Assembly (NCBI RefSeq): GCF_007997005.1
Contig: NZ_VOSL01000021.1
Location: forward strand, 1,169-40,670
Source: Lujinxingia vulgaris
GTDB taxonomy: Bacteria; Myxococcota_A; Bradymonadia; Bradymonadales; Bradymonadaceae
DNA length: 39,502 nucleotides
Reading direction: 5' to 3'
A program made the position numbers and the translations under genes. The notes beneath the pieces are model-generated. The model was not told the origin of the DNA. It ran no database searches and was given only the letters and a program-made list of their open reading frames with translations. The number at the start of each line of letters is the position of its first letter. Positions within the stretch are counted from its first letter, which is position 1. Shown here one piece after another: positions 13,678 through 22,616 of the stretch.

Positions 13678-14955
13678 TTGAAAGTCATCATCTCCAACAC
13701 CGTCGCCCTCAACGGCGGCGACGCCGCGATCTTGCAGGCCATCGTCGACGCCCTCACCGCCGAGCTCGGCGATGAGACCCGCTTCACCGTCTTTGATAGC
13801 CAGCCCGAGACTGCCCGGCGCTACTACCCGACCTTCGACTTTCAAAAGCTCCTCTACCTCCTGGTCTCCCGCGCCCCAAACGGCCTCGGCCCCATCATCC
13901 GCCCCCTGCAACGGAGCCGCTTTAAGGCCGCCGCCTCCCTCTGGAGCCGGGGCAAAGAAGCCGCCGCCCGACTGCTCCTCAGTGGCGCCGAGGCCGACGC
14001 ACTTCAAACCTACGCCGAGGCCGACCTCATCGTGAGCACCGGTGGCACCTACCTCGTCGAAAATTACGACATCGAGCCGCGCCTCTTCGACTACGAGATC
14101 GCCCTCGCGCTCGGCCGCCCCCTCATCTTCTACACCCAGTCGCTCGGCCCCTTCGCAGAGCCCAAACACCAGCGCCGCGTCCGCGATATCTTCAATCAGG
14201 CAAGCCTTGTGCTTCTGCGAGATGCGCGCTCGAAAGAACATCTCCTCGAGATCGGCGTTAGACCGGACCATCTGCACGTCTGCGCCGACGCCGTCTTTGC
14301 CCTCGACGTCGACGCTCAACTCACCACAAACTCCGTCGACGAGAGCCCGGCCCACGACAGCGAGGACCGGCGAAACGTCGCAGTCTCGGTGCGCCACTGG
14401 AGCCACTTCAAAACCCTCTCCACCGACGAGGGCATGAAGCGTTACCAGAACGCTATCGCCTCCGGCGTCACCCATCTGGTTGAGACGCATCAGGCCGAAG
14501 TCACCTTCATCTCTACCTGCCAGGGCATCCCTGAATACTGGACCCACGACAGCAAGACCGCCCACGCCATTGTCGACACCCTCCCCGAGCACGTCCGCGC
14601 CCACGTCCGCGTCGACGAGGCCTTCCATACCCCTCAAGACCTCGTCACCACCCTCGCCAGCTTCGACGCCGTCATCGCCACCCGCATGCACATGGCGATC
14701 CTCGCGCTGATCGCCGGCACCGCCGTCCTGCCCGTCTCCTACGAGTTCAAAACCACCGAGCTCTTTGAGCGCATGGGCGCCGGCCGCTGGGTCGAAGACA
14801 TCAACACCATCGACGCCCAATCCCTCATCCCGAAGCTCGACGCCCTCTTCGCAGAGCTCCCCGCCGTCCGCGCACTGCTGGCAGAAGGCGTCGCCGAACA
14901 ACGCGCAATCGCCCTGGAAGGCGCGCGCAAAGTGCGCGCGCTCGTCGCCTCCTGA
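13678..14955 (+). CDS. Polysaccharide pyruvyl transferase family protein, 425 aa
   Basis: Members of this family (CsaB/WcaK type) attach ketal-pyruvate to sugars of capsules or cell-wall polymers using phosphoenolpyruvate; some members are of unknown reaction. Seen here: the N-terminal GGDAAIL loop (residues ~11-17), the central LIVSTGGTYLVENYD segment, YTQSLGPF, and the C-terminal HMAILALIAGTAVLP with SYEFKTTELFE, which match the GT-B-like two-domain layout. The start is TTG at 13678, with TTTGAGG 7-8 bases upstream and no better ATG. It follows the flippase gene and is probably co-transcribed with it. The acceptor sugar cannot be told. Confidence 0.85.
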   Translation: MKVIISNTVALNGGDAAILQAIVDALTAELGDETRFTVFDSQPETARRYYPTFDFQKLLYLLVSRAPNGLGPIIRPLQRSRFKAAASLWSRGKEAAARLLLSGAEADALQTYAEADLIVSTGGTYLVENYDIEPRLFDYEIALALGRPLIFYTQSLGPFAEPKHQRRVRDIFNQASLVLLRDARSKEHLLEIGVRPDHLHVCADAVFALDVDAQLTTNSVDESPAHDSEDRRNVAVSVRHWSHFKTLSTDEGMKRYQNAIASGVTHLVETHQAEVTFISTCQGIPEYWTHDSKTAHAIVDTLPEHVRAHVRVDEAFHTPQDLVTTLASFDAVIATRMHMAILALIAGTAVLPVSYEFKTTELFERMGAGRWVEDINTIDAQSLIPKLDALFAELPAVRALLAEGVAEQRAIALEGARKVRALVAS

Positions 14956-15018
14956 CTTGCCTTCCCTCACCTCGTAGTCAGCTTCCCCTGCGGCGCAGCC
15001 CGCCCCACCCCTCCTTAG

Positions 15019-15222
15019 GTGACCCCGAAGCTGAGTAGAGCAGTGAACAAGCGAGTCCTCTTTCGTACCCTCGTCATCCTGGGCGTCGTCGCCCTGATCG
15101 CCGGCCTGGCGTTCTCCCGCATCAACGCCTCGCCACAACGCGACGGAGGCGGCTCCGGCGACGAGGCCCCCTCCGCCCCCCGCGTCACGGTCGAGCCGGT
15201 GCGCGCCACTACCCTCACTCAG
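15019..15222 (+). pseudogene. Truncated membrane-fusion (HlyD/AcrA-type) protein, N-terminus only
   Basis: The frame starts at GTG 15019 (or GTG 15043) and encodes a basic N-terminus, a single membrane anchor (LVILGVVALIAGLAFSRI), a Gly/Ser/acidic linker and VTVEPVRATTL. That is the usual beginning of the periplasmic adaptor of RND or ABC efflux systems. After ~68 residues the family likeness stops and the frame runs antisense through the 3' end of the convergent YjbR gene. The remaining ~300 residues of an adaptor and any pump genes are absent. It is best read as a remnant of a deletion whose junction is near 15220. A short genuine anchor protein is the alternative. Confidence 0.5.
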
Positions 15223-15230
15223 CCCTCCAC

Positions 15231-15602
15231 TCAGCCCCCTCCCTCCCGCATCGCCTTAATACGCTCGCGCTCAGCCTTCTTCAGCCCGGCCACCACCCGC
15301 TCATAGGAATGCTCGATGAGCTCACGCATGAGCTCCGGGCGCACGTCCTGCCCCAGCATCACCGTGTTCCAGTGACGCTTGTTCATATGGTAGCCGGGCA
15401 GCACCGCTTCATAACGCGCGCGCAGCTCGATCGCCCGCTCCGGCTCGCACTTGAGGTTCACGCGGGCCGGCTCCTTCTGCACGTTCATCAACAAAAAGAT
15501 CTTGCCCATCACCCGCATCACCAGCGTGTGCTCATCGAAGGGAAAATCCTCACTGACCTCCGGGAGCGCCGCCGCATAGTCGTGCACCTGCCAGATATCC
15601 AT
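15231..15602 (-). CDS. MmcQ/YjbR family protein, 123 aa
   Basis: A small cytoplasmic protein of the YjbR (CyaY-like fold) family, often described as DNA-binding; its cellular role is not established. Typical features are the LPEVSEDFPFDEHTLVMRV segment near residues 13-31, the FLLMNV strand, LKCEPERAIELR, the GYHMNKRHWNTV segment (~70-81) and the C-terminal helical ELIEHSYERVVAGL. The length is normal. The ATG has a strong AGGAGGAG site. It converges on the truncated adaptor fragment, and its 3' end is intact. Confidence 0.88.
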   Translation of the reverse strand: MDIWQVHDYAAALPEVSEDFPFDEHTLVMRVMGKIFLLMNVQKEPARVNLKCEPERAIELRARYEAVLPGYHMNKRHWNTVMLGQDVRPELMRELIEHSYERVVAGLKKAERERIKAMREGGG

Positions 15603-15662
15603 GCTCTCCTCCTGCTCCTGACCCGGCCTGCGTCGTCTCGGTTGATGCGCCGGGCTTCAACG

Positions 15663-15700
15663 CAAAAAAACGCCCGCCGCAGCGTCGCTGCGGCGGGCGT
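15663..15700 (-). terminator. Intrinsic terminator of the 317-aa lipoprotein gene
   Basis: A perfect 13-bp stem, ACGCCCGCCGCAG (15670-15682) with CTGCGGCGGGCGT (15688-15700), and a 5-base loop. Read on the - strand it ends in a run of seven T. It lies 36 bp after the stop of the gene at 15736-16689. Confidence 0.92.
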
Positions 15701-15735
15701 CTCTCACCTTCTCAGATCACCGCATAACCGCGGGG

Positions 15736-16689
15736 TCACGGGGCGCCCGGAGCGCCACCGGGAGCAGGTCCGCCCGGCGCAGGCCCACCCGGCATCCCGC
15801 CACCCGGCATCCCCCCACCGGGCATCCCACCCGGGGGCATCATCGCCACTTCCTGACAGGTCTTCTTGCCTTCCTCGCCCATGCAGGTCGTGCGCTGGTC
15901 GGCGCACTCATAATCAAAGGAGCAGGATTCGCCGGTGGCAACCTTGCCCTCAAACATCGTCTGGCAGGGCTTGTAATGCGCCTCCATGATCGGGCCGGCC
16001 TGCATCATCATCGCCTGAAGACGCTGCATATCGGGCTCCTCACCCATCGGCCGATACTCCCCACAGACCTCCGACTGGGTGCCCAGCTGACCCATGCACT
16101 TGCCGGCCTGCGCCGCATCGTAGGCCACGCGCCCGGCGGCCACAGATGCCGCCAGCGACTCCCCGTCGACGCCGGTCTCTTCGGTCACGATCTCAAAGAG
16201 CTCCACGCAATCTTCCCGACGCGGCATCGGCAGGTTGGCTTCCTCAATGCGTCCCATTAGCCCGCGGAACTTCTCCAGCGCCTCCGGGCTCTGCGAGGCC
16301 ATGCTCATCCCCGCCATAAAGAAGGTCCCGGCCACCGCGCTCTTCAGCTCCATGTTGCCGCAGGAGTCGTACGCCAGGCACAGCGACTCCACGAGCTTCG
16401 GGCGAAACTCCTCCACGCTCACCGGCTGGGCCGGGTCGTGGCCACCCTCGAGGCGCTCACCGGCCGCCTTGAGGTCTTCGGGGGGCTCGGGCGGGGGCAC
16501 CGCAGCCTCCTCACCGGCCGCCTCCGCCGCGGGTGCCGGCGCTTCACCGGCGGCCTCGTCACCAGCGGCCTCTTCGCCCCCAGCCTCATCGCTCGCTTCG
16601 GCCGCCTCGTCGGTCGCAATCTCGGTCTTCTTGCAGGCCACCGACCCCAGCGCCAGCATCCCCACCACCAGCCACTTCATCCCTCGCAT
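15736..16689 (-). CDS. Lipoprotein with Ala/Glu-rich linker and PGG-repeat tail, 317 aa
   Basis: An exported lipoprotein: residues 1-19 are a signal peptide with lipobox LGSVAC, Cys19 being the lipidated residue, followed by KK. Residues ~24-75 are a low-complexity EAAGEEAA-type spacer that would hold the globular part away from the membrane. The folded part (~85-270) is helical with paired cysteines, including CLAYDSCGNM and ESCSFDYECADQRTTC. The tail from ~280 consists of PGGGM/PGGPA repeats. I do not recognise a function; cysteine-bearing lipoproteins of this design are frequent in myxobacteria-like genomes. The ATG has GGAGAG close upstream. A terminator follows. Confidence 0.82.
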   Translation of the reverse strand: MRGMKWLVVGMLALGSVACKKTEIATDEAAEASDEAGGEEAAGDEAAGEAPAPAAEAAGEEAAVPPPEPPEDLKAAGERLEGGHDPAQPVSVEEFRPKLVESLCLAYDSCGNMELKSAVAGTFFMAGMSMASQSPEALEKFRGLMGRIEEANLPMPRREDCVELFEIVTEETGVDGESLAASVAAGRVAYDAAQAGKCMGQLGTQSEVCGEYRPMGEEPDMQRLQAMMMQAGPIMEAHYKPCQTMFEGKVATGESCSFDYECADQRTTCMGEEGKKTCQEVAMMPPGGMPGGGMPGGGMPGGPAPGGPAPGGAPGAP

Positions 16690-16853
16690 AACTCTCCTTA
16701 ACTCGAACTATTGCGTGCACTGCGGCTCCGCCCGCGAGAGCGAAAGCCTGCCATGATCAAACGCGCGCTTCGCGTATGCGCCGCACCCTAACACGCCGCA
16801 CTCGCCCCCTCAACGACGGGCCCCCTCCATGCGCGGCGCGGGTGCCAGCCCCC

Positions 16854-18104
16854 TCACAGACAGGTGCACCCCTGCCCTTCGCAGCGTGGCGCCGCCCCCA
16901 GCGGACACGCACACATCTGCCCGCACTGCGCGTCACTCTCGCAGGTGCGGCTACCGGTAGCCGCACCACAAAAGGGACGACATTGTCCGTCGGTCGCGCA
17001 CCCCTGACCCACACCGCTGCAAGTCAGGCGCGGACACCGTCCGCCGCAGCCATCCTCAACCTGCGCGCGGCACGATAGCCGCGCGTCGCTGCAATTCGGC
17101 AGGCAACACTGCCCCTGATGGCACACAAAACTCGAGTTATCGGCGCCGGTGCTGCTGCACAGCTGAGGGTTCGGCGAGCGCTGACAGGCCCGCGTCTCCC
17201 GGTCGACCTCCGACGATACCGGCGCACACGTCCCGTTGCTCGTGCAGCGCGCCACCGTCCGCGTGCGCTCCTGCACCCCGCCGGCCGCGCAGCTATCCCG
17301 ATTGGACTCCGGCACGCAATCGCTCCACGCCGACCACTGCCCCGCACCGCACACATCGCCCGGCGCCGGCGGCGACGCCAGCGTGCAACTCTCCTCCCGG
17401 CTCGCGCGCACAACCTCCAGGCAACTCCCCCCGGCGCACTGCCCCTGATACGTCGTCACCATACGCACGCCCTGCGTGCTGCAAGCCTGCCCCTCACCGG
17501 GCAAACAGGCCCCGATCTCCACCCGCTCATCGCCGCAGACAACCTCGTCGGTGTCGATCTCGCACGCCGCATCGTCTTCCACGCGCCGCTCTTCGTTCTC
17601 AGAGTAGCGGACGACACAGCGGGCAGCCTCCCCGTCTTCGCTCTCACAGGCCAGCTCCCCGACCTGGTAGACCCCCACCCCGCGCGGCGCGCACACCTCC
17701 ACGTCGACCCGCTCACACTCCCGCAGCTCAAGCACCTCGCCAGTCGCGCAATCATCCACGCTCGCGCAGAACTCGCCAGCCTCACACCCCGGGCAGCTCC
17801 CGCCGCAGTCCACATCACTCTCATCGCCATCGAGCTGGTTGTTTGCACAATGCTCCGGCCCGCATCCGGCCTCACCGGGCACACAGACATCGGGCTCCCC
17901 TCCATCCGGCTCTCCTCCGTCGGGCTCTCCTCCGTCCGGCTCACCGCCGTCATTGTCGCCACCGTCTCCCGACCCGCTATCCGACGCCACATCGCCGCCG
18001 ACGTCCAGGTCGCCCCCTCCAAAGACCACGCCCTCAGGATCGCCCAGACACCCGGCAAGCAGCATCACCGCCGCCGCCCACATCACCACCTGCCGAACTC
18101 GCAT
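16854..18104 (-). CDS. Cysteine-rich lipoprotein with a thrombospondin-1-like segment, 416 aa
   Basis: Signal peptide with lipobox LLAGC near residue 20, then an Asp/Gly spacer containing four copies of EPDGG. A motif LDGDESDVDCGGSCPGC follows at ~90-106, a cysteine module seen in many secreted proteins of myxobacteria. Around residues 260-300 WSAWSDC followed by an ERTRTVARC segment resembles a thrombospondin type 1 repeat. The C-terminal ~100 residues are packed with cysteines (CCLPNCSD, CGGRCPRLTC, CTCL end). It is probably a disulfide-held surface adhesin or binding protein; the ligand is unknown. The start is chosen at 18104 because AAGGAG lies 7 bases upstream; an in-frame extension to 18266 lacks such a site. 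It is divergent from the next gene. Confidence 0.82.
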   Translation of the reverse strand: MRVRQVVMWAAAVMLLAGCLGDPEGVVFGGGDLDVGGDVASDSGSGDGGDNDGGEPDGGEPDGGEPDGGEPDVCVPGEAGCGPEHCANNQLDGDESDVDCGGSCPGCEAGEFCASVDDCATGEVLELRECERVDVEVCAPRGVGVYQVGELACESEDGEAARCVVRYSENEERRVEDDAACEIDTDEVVCGDERVEIGACLPGEGQACSTQGVRMVTTYQGQCAGGSCLEVVRASREESCTLASPPAPGDVCGAGQWSAWSDCVPESNRDSCAAGGVQERTRTVARCTSNGTCAPVSSEVDRETRACQRSPNPQLCSSTGADNSSFVCHQGQCCLPNCSDARLSCRAQVEDGCGGRCPRLTCSGVGQGCATDGQCRPFCGAATGSRTCESDAQCGQMCACPLGAAPRCEGQGCTCL

Positions 18105-18347
18105 CAACTTCTCCTTCCTCGTGCTCGCAAGCCATCCCGCGCTCGCGTGCAAACTCACCGGACCTGCGCCGACGAGCCGTCTACCTGCATGCCTTATGCT
18201 TCTTAAGTTTCGTAACCCGACGTTATCGCGATGAAACCGGGCGCGCAAACAGCACGTGATCCACACGCCATCGCCTGACTTTCGCCCCCCGCTATGTTAG
18301 GAGCATCGCCAGCGGCACTCGCCAGTCCCCACCTCTGGAGCCCCCTC

Positions 18348-19637
18348 ATGTCCCCTCGCCACCTCCTGATGGCACTCGCCATCCCCGCCCTCGCCACGTC
18401 ATTCGCTGCCTGCTCATCGCCCTCGGCCACCCCGCAGGACGCCGGCGACGCCACCGACGCGCCCACCTACCAGGACGACGCCGACGCCACCCCCGCGCCC
18501 GACGCCGACGCCACCCCGCAGCCCACAAGCCTGCGGGTGGCCACCTTCAACACCTCCCTCTTCGGCAGCGAAGCCGGCGACCTCCTGGAAACCCTCGCCA
18601 ACCCCGATGAGGAGCACCCCAAAAAGATCGCCAACGTCATCCAGCTCGTCCGCCCCGACGTCATCCTCCTCAACGAGTTCGACTTCGACGACGAGCAAGA
18701 GGCCATCGACCTCTTCGCCTCCAACTTCCTGGAGGTCGCCCAGGACGCCGACGGCGAAGCCATCTCCTACCCCTACCGCTACCAGTTCCCCTCCAACACT
18801 GGCATCGCCTCGGGCTTTGACCTCAACGGCGACGACGAGGTCGGTGAGACCGTCGGCACCCAGGCCTACGGCAACGACGCCTTCGGCTTTGGCCTCTTCC
18901 CCGGCCAGTACGCCTTCGCCGTCCTCTCCAAATACCCCCTCGATCTCGAAGGCATGCGCACCTTCCAGAACTTTCTGTGGAAAGACATGCCCGACAACCG
19001 CATCCCGGAAGACTTCTACAGCGCCGAGGCCCTTGAGGTGCTTCGCCTCTCCTCAAAAAACCACGTCGATCTTCCCATCGACATCGAGGGCCAGACGATC
19101 CACCTTCTGGCCAGCCACCCCACCCCGCCGGCTTTTGATGGCGCCGAGGGCCGCAACAAACGCCGCAACGCCGATGAGATCCGCTTCTGGCACGACTACA
19201 TCCGCCCGGCGGCCTCCGACTACATCTACGACGACGCCGGCCAGACCGGCGGCCTCACTGACGGCGCGCACTTTGTGATCGTCGGCGACCTCAACGATGA
19301 TCCGGTCGACGGCGACGGACTCGACGCGGCCGACCTGCTGGTGGCCGACGCCACCCTCATCGACCCGCAGCCCGAAAGCACCGGCGCCATCGCCTCCGGC
19401 AACGCCCGCGAGGGTGCCAACCTGGAGCACCAGGCCGACCACCGCTATGACACCGCCCGCTTCAACCCCAACGTGGGCAACCTGCGCCTGGACTACGCCC
19501 TGCCCTCGGCCACCCTGGAGGTGACCGGCAAGGGCGTCTTCTGGCCGGCGTCGACCGAAGACTACTTTGAGCTGATCCAGGTCAGCGACCACCACCTGGT
19601 CTGGGTCGACGTCGTCCTGCCTCAGAGCGACGACTAA
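18348..19637 (+). CDS. Endonuclease/exonuclease/phosphatase-fold lipoprotein, 429 aa
   Basis: Probably a metal-dependent phosphodiesterase or phosphatase of the EEP (DNase I-like) superfamily, exported and lipid-anchored. The signal peptide ends in the lipobox FAAC, followed by a spacer rich in Asp, Ala and Pro (~24-60). Family motifs in order are LRVATFNTSLFG, VILLNEFDFD (catalytic Glu), HLLASHPTPP, FVIVGDLNDDP and the terminal VSDHHLVWVDV (Asp-His pair). The long insert with NADEIRFWHDYIRP is seen in bacterial secreted members. The substrate (nucleic acid, lipid or sugar phosphate) is not decided by the sequence. The ATG at 18348 has GGAG upstream; the earlier frame start at 18294 would precede the signal peptide. 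Confidence 0.88.
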   Translation: MSPRHLLMALAIPALATSFAACSSPSATPQDAGDATDAPTYQDDADATPAPDADATPQPTSLRVATFNTSLFGSEAGDLLETLANPDEEHPKKIANVIQLVRPDVILLNEFDFDDEQEAIDLFASNFLEVAQDADGEAISYPYRYQFPSNTGIASGFDLNGDDEVGETVGTQAYGNDAFGFGLFPGQYAFAVLSKYPLDLEGMRTFQNFLWKDMPDNRIPEDFYSAEALEVLRLSSKNHVDLPIDIEGQTIHLLASHPTPPAFDGAEGRNKRRNADEIRFWHDYIRPAASDYIYDDAGQTGGLTDGAHFVIVGDLNDDPVDGDGLDAADLLVADATLIDPQPESTGAIASGNAREGANLEHQADHRYDTARFNPNVGNLRLDYALPSATLEVTGKGVFWPASTEDYFELIQVSDHHLVWVDVVLPQSDD

Positions 19638-19782
19638 CCTCCCGCACAGTGCTCCTGACGCCTGCGGCCCTTTGAGGGGCCGCAGGCCACCGCGATCACC
19701 GATTCGTTGATGGCCTTCTGGGCTTTTGATAGGGATGGAGCTGCCCGCCGCGCCTGTGCGCGTCGCTCCCCCGGAGCCTCCC

Positions 19783-20814
19783 ATGAACCTCCCCCACCTG
19801 CCCATCACTCACTCCCCGCTGCGCCTGGCCCTGGCCCTCGTGCTGGCCCTGCTGACCCTTGGCGCCTGCTCCAGCGACGACGCCAGCTACGGCGGCTTCG
19901 ACATCTGTGAGCCGAGCTGCCCGCGCGGCTATTACGTCGTCACCGACTGCCAGGGACAGAGCGAGTGCGAACACATCGAAACCTGCGACGGCAGCGTGCT
20001 GGCCTGTGTCCCCATCCTGGGCTCCGCCGACGCCGGCGACAACGATGAGCCCGACGCCAGCCCCGACATCTGCGAAGAACCTCCCCGCTGCCCCAGCGGC
20101 TCCGAGCAGGTCGGCACCTGCCCCACCGATCGCTTCTGCACCCGGGTGACCGTCTGCGGAGAGAGCGCGCTCTGCCTCGACCCGCTGGCCGTCTGCGAAG
20201 AGCCGCCGAGTTGCCCCGAGGGCTGGGTCAACGACACCAGCTGCGACGACTTCGACCCCACCTGCGCTGAGCTTCGCCACTGCGACGAGACCTTCCGCTG
20301 CCGCCGCTGTGACAACCTCCCCTCCAGCTGCGATGACGATTTTGAACAGGTCGAGCCCGACGCCTGCGACCCCGACACAGGCTGCGAGCAGGTGCTCACC
20401 TGCCAGGGCTACATCAGCTGCGCCCCCCTCCCCCCCGACGAGTGCACCGAAGAGCCCGCCTGCCCCGAAGACTTCGAGCCTGTCGACGCCTGCACCGCCG
20501 ATCTCCCGAACTGCCAGGTCATCGAAGTCTGCAACCAGGAGCTGGCCTGCGCCCCCATCGCCGAGACCTGCGAAGAGCCCCCCACCTGCCCGGAGACCTA
20601 CCTCCCGGTCGACCGCTGCGACGACGCCCTCATCCCCGGCTGTGAGACCCTGGAGATCTGCGGCGTCACCCTGGCCTGCGCCCCCCCCGACGCCTGCGAG
20701 CCGGCCACCTGCCCCGAAGGTTACGCCGAGATCCCCGAAGAGCACTGCGTCGACGACACCTGCCGCGTCATCGACGACTGCTTCGGTAACGTCGTCTACT
20801 GCACCCGCGGCTGA
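19783..20814 (+). CDS. Disulfide-rich lipoprotein of seven six-cysteine repeats, 343 aa
   Basis: Signal peptide with lipobox LTLGAC (Cys near 29). Nearly all of the mature part is seven repeats of ~40-45 residues with the pattern C-x(3-5)-C-x(8-11)-C-x(5-8)-C-x(5)-C-x(5)-C, e.g. CEEPPTCPETYLPVDRC at the start of the sixth. The repeats are acidic and end in LxCAP. Six cysteines per repeat suggest three disulfides per module and a stiff, extended surface rod. I know no named family for it. GGAG lies 8 bases before the ATG at 19783; an in-frame extension to 19726 would put 19 extra residues before the signal peptide. It follows the EEP lipoprotein in the same direction. Confidence 0.8.
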   Translation: MNLPHLPITHSPLRLALALVLALLTLGACSSDDASYGGFDICEPSCPRGYYVVTDCQGQSECEHIETCDGSVLACVPILGSADAGDNDEPDASPDICEEPPRCPSGSEQVGTCPTDRFCTRVTVCGESALCLDPLAVCEEPPSCPEGWVNDTSCDDFDPTCAELRHCDETFRCRRCDNLPSSCDDDFEQVEPDACDPDTGCEQVLTCQGYISCAPLPPDECTEEPACPEDFEPVDACTADLPNCQVIEVCNQELACAPIAETCEEPPTCPETYLPVDRCDDALIPGCETLEICGVTLACAPPDACEPATCPEGYAEIPEEHCVDDTCRVIDDCFGNVVYCTRG

Positions 20815-20834
20815 TCCTCCCCCCCCGCTTAACC

Positions 20835-21578
20835 TCACCACTCCCCGGGGGGAGCCGATGGGGCCGTCGCCGGCACCGCGCTCAGGGCGGCCTGCTCCCG
20901 CACCACACCCGGTGCCGGGATGCCGGCGACCTTGCCCGTCACCACACGGTAGATCGTGATCGCACCGGCCACCTGCAGCGACATGCCGAACACGGCAACG
21001 ACCAGGTGGGCGAGGAAGATCGCCAGCGCGACGACCACCAGTACAAGCTCACTCCCCAGAAAGGCTGCGCCGATGGCCACCACCCCACCCGCAAGCTGGG
21101 AGAAGAGCCCGATCGCAATCTGCAACGCAAATATCCCCATCCACATCACGATCGCCTCGACCGGGTGTTTAGATACAAGACGCAGATTCGTCTCTAATGC
21201 CCGCACCGGTCCCAGCCCGTCGACCATCATGAAGTAGACGTAGGGCATCAGAAGCGACATCACCAGCACGCCCGGAAGCGCAAAGAACACCGCGCCCACG
21301 GCAAAGAGCCCGCCCCAGATCATGCCCCCCACACCCACCTGCCACCACCACTGCGACATCGGCAGCTGGACACCCTGATGCGCGGCCTCATACCCCTTGC
21401 GATGAGCCTGCGCAAAAGCCCACAGCGCCACAGGGGGAGCAATGACAAGCGCCAGAAACCCCAGAAGGCCATGCGTCACACTCAACACCAACACCACGAC
21501 GATCATCGGCACAATCACCGCACGCCACGACGCCGACCACACCTCAACAAACTCTCGCTTCAAAAGGCTGAAGTTCAT
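20835..21578 (-). CDS. Polytopic membrane protein, paralogue 4 of 4, 247 aa
   Basis: About six hydrophobic segments; N-terminal FSLLKREFVEVWSASW, then the family signature LLMPYVYFMMVDGLGPVRALETNLRL near residue 128-153 (read as LMPY...GP..ALETN), and a C-terminal AGAITIYRVVTGK. The signature resembles the loop of bacterial membrane families such as DUF975/UPF0259 and glycerophosphodiesterase membrane domains; the function of these is unclear. GGGGAAAGG lies just before the ATG. It is the last gene of a four-gene - strand group whose members share this layout, so a common origin by tandem duplication is likely. Confidence 0.82.
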   Translation of the reverse strand: MNFSLLKREFVEVWSASWRAVIVPMIVVVLVLSVTHGLLGFLALVIAPPVALWAFAQAHRKGYEAAHQGVQLPMSQWWWQVGVGGMIWGGLFAVGAVFFALPGVLVMSLLMPYVYFMMVDGLGPVRALETNLRLVSKHPVEAIVMWMGIFALQIAIGLFSQLAGGVVAIGAAFLGSELVLVVVALAIFLAHLVVAVFGMSLQVAGAITIYRVVTGKVAGIPAPGVVREQAALSAVPATAPSAPPGEW

Positions 21579-21845
21579 ACCTTTCCCCAGATTGTAGTCG
21601 AAGAGGCTCCTGCCTCCCCGGGTCATCTCGATGGCGTCGCGCCACGACGATACGACCTCCGCGCCGCCCCCTTGTTCGCGCCCTTCGGGCGCCCTCTACG
21701 GCCTACTTCCCCTGCGTTTCATCCTGCGCCAGCGGCTCCTCCCAGCACATCCCGGCGTCCTGAGACACATCTCAATCATCGCACGGAACATCCCCGCAGA
21801 GGCGACAGCCCCCTCTCCCCACCATCGCCTCCCCCCATCTAAAAC

Positions 21846-22601
21846 TCACCACGCCACCGGCGCTCCAGACGACGTCTGCACCACCTTCTGCCCGCCGGCC
21901 TGCTGCGCATCGACCGACAGCCCCCGCAACACCCGATAGGCCGTCACCGCACCCGCCACCTGCAGCGACTGCCCCACCACCGTCATGGCGAACAAAACCA
22001 CCGCCCCCACCACCATCACTGGAATCAGCGGACCATCGACATCGCTCGCCGACCACACAATGCCTCCCATCATCACCCCAACCACCGGCATCAAAATCAC
22101 CATCATGCCGAAGGCGAGCGCCAACCACGCCACCACGATCTCCGCCAGGCGATCGCCCGCCAGACGCACGTTGGTCTCCAGCGCGTCGATCGGCCCTCTC
22201 CCCTCCACCGCAATAAAGAGCAGGTAGGGCATCAGCACCGCCACGATCACCAGCGCCGGAAGCACAAGGATGCTCCCCACCATATAGAGCGCACATCAGA
22301 GGCCGTAGCCGAGCATCAACGCCAGCCAGTTCTTCTTCACCGCCTCAATCCCCGCGAAAAAGGACAGCTTCGTCCCCGGCTGGCGCACCGCTTCGTATCC
22401 GAGCACATGGAGGTGAGCCCACGCCAATACAAACACCACACCGACGACCGGCAAGATCGCGACCGCCGCGACGGGCGAAAACATACAGAGCGCGACGTAG
22501 GGAGCGGCCAGCGCGTACAAAAGCAAGGAGTACGCGATCACCGGCCAGCGGCTCGCTCGCCACACATAAAAGATATCGCGCTTCCATTCACCGAGATTCA
22601 T
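21846..22601 (-). pseudogene. Membrane protein paralogue 3 of 4, interrupted by an in-frame TGA
   Basis: The 5' part (22601-22299) encodes the N-terminal two membrane helices starting MNLGEWKRDIFYVW. The 3' part (22283-21846), in the same frame, encodes the signature LMPYLLFIAVEGRGPIDALETN and the C-terminal YRVLRG segment. They are separated only by TGA at 22296-22298, followed by TGT GCG CTC TAT ATG. Aligned with the paralogues, the TGA falls inside a membrane helix, opposite Cys, Gly or Ser, so one base change explains it. A GAGGAG site precedes the first ATG, so the gene was or is translated. Options: nonsense mutation, sequencing error, readthrough, or (less likely) two-part expression from the internal ATG at 22283. 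Confidence 0.75.
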
Positions 22602-22616
22602 CTCAAGCTCCTCGCT

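Noticed and set aside
22296-22298. Selenocysteine codon
   Set aside because: No convincing stem-loop at the required distance after the TGA, and the protein family has no known redox role. Kept only as a minor alternative.
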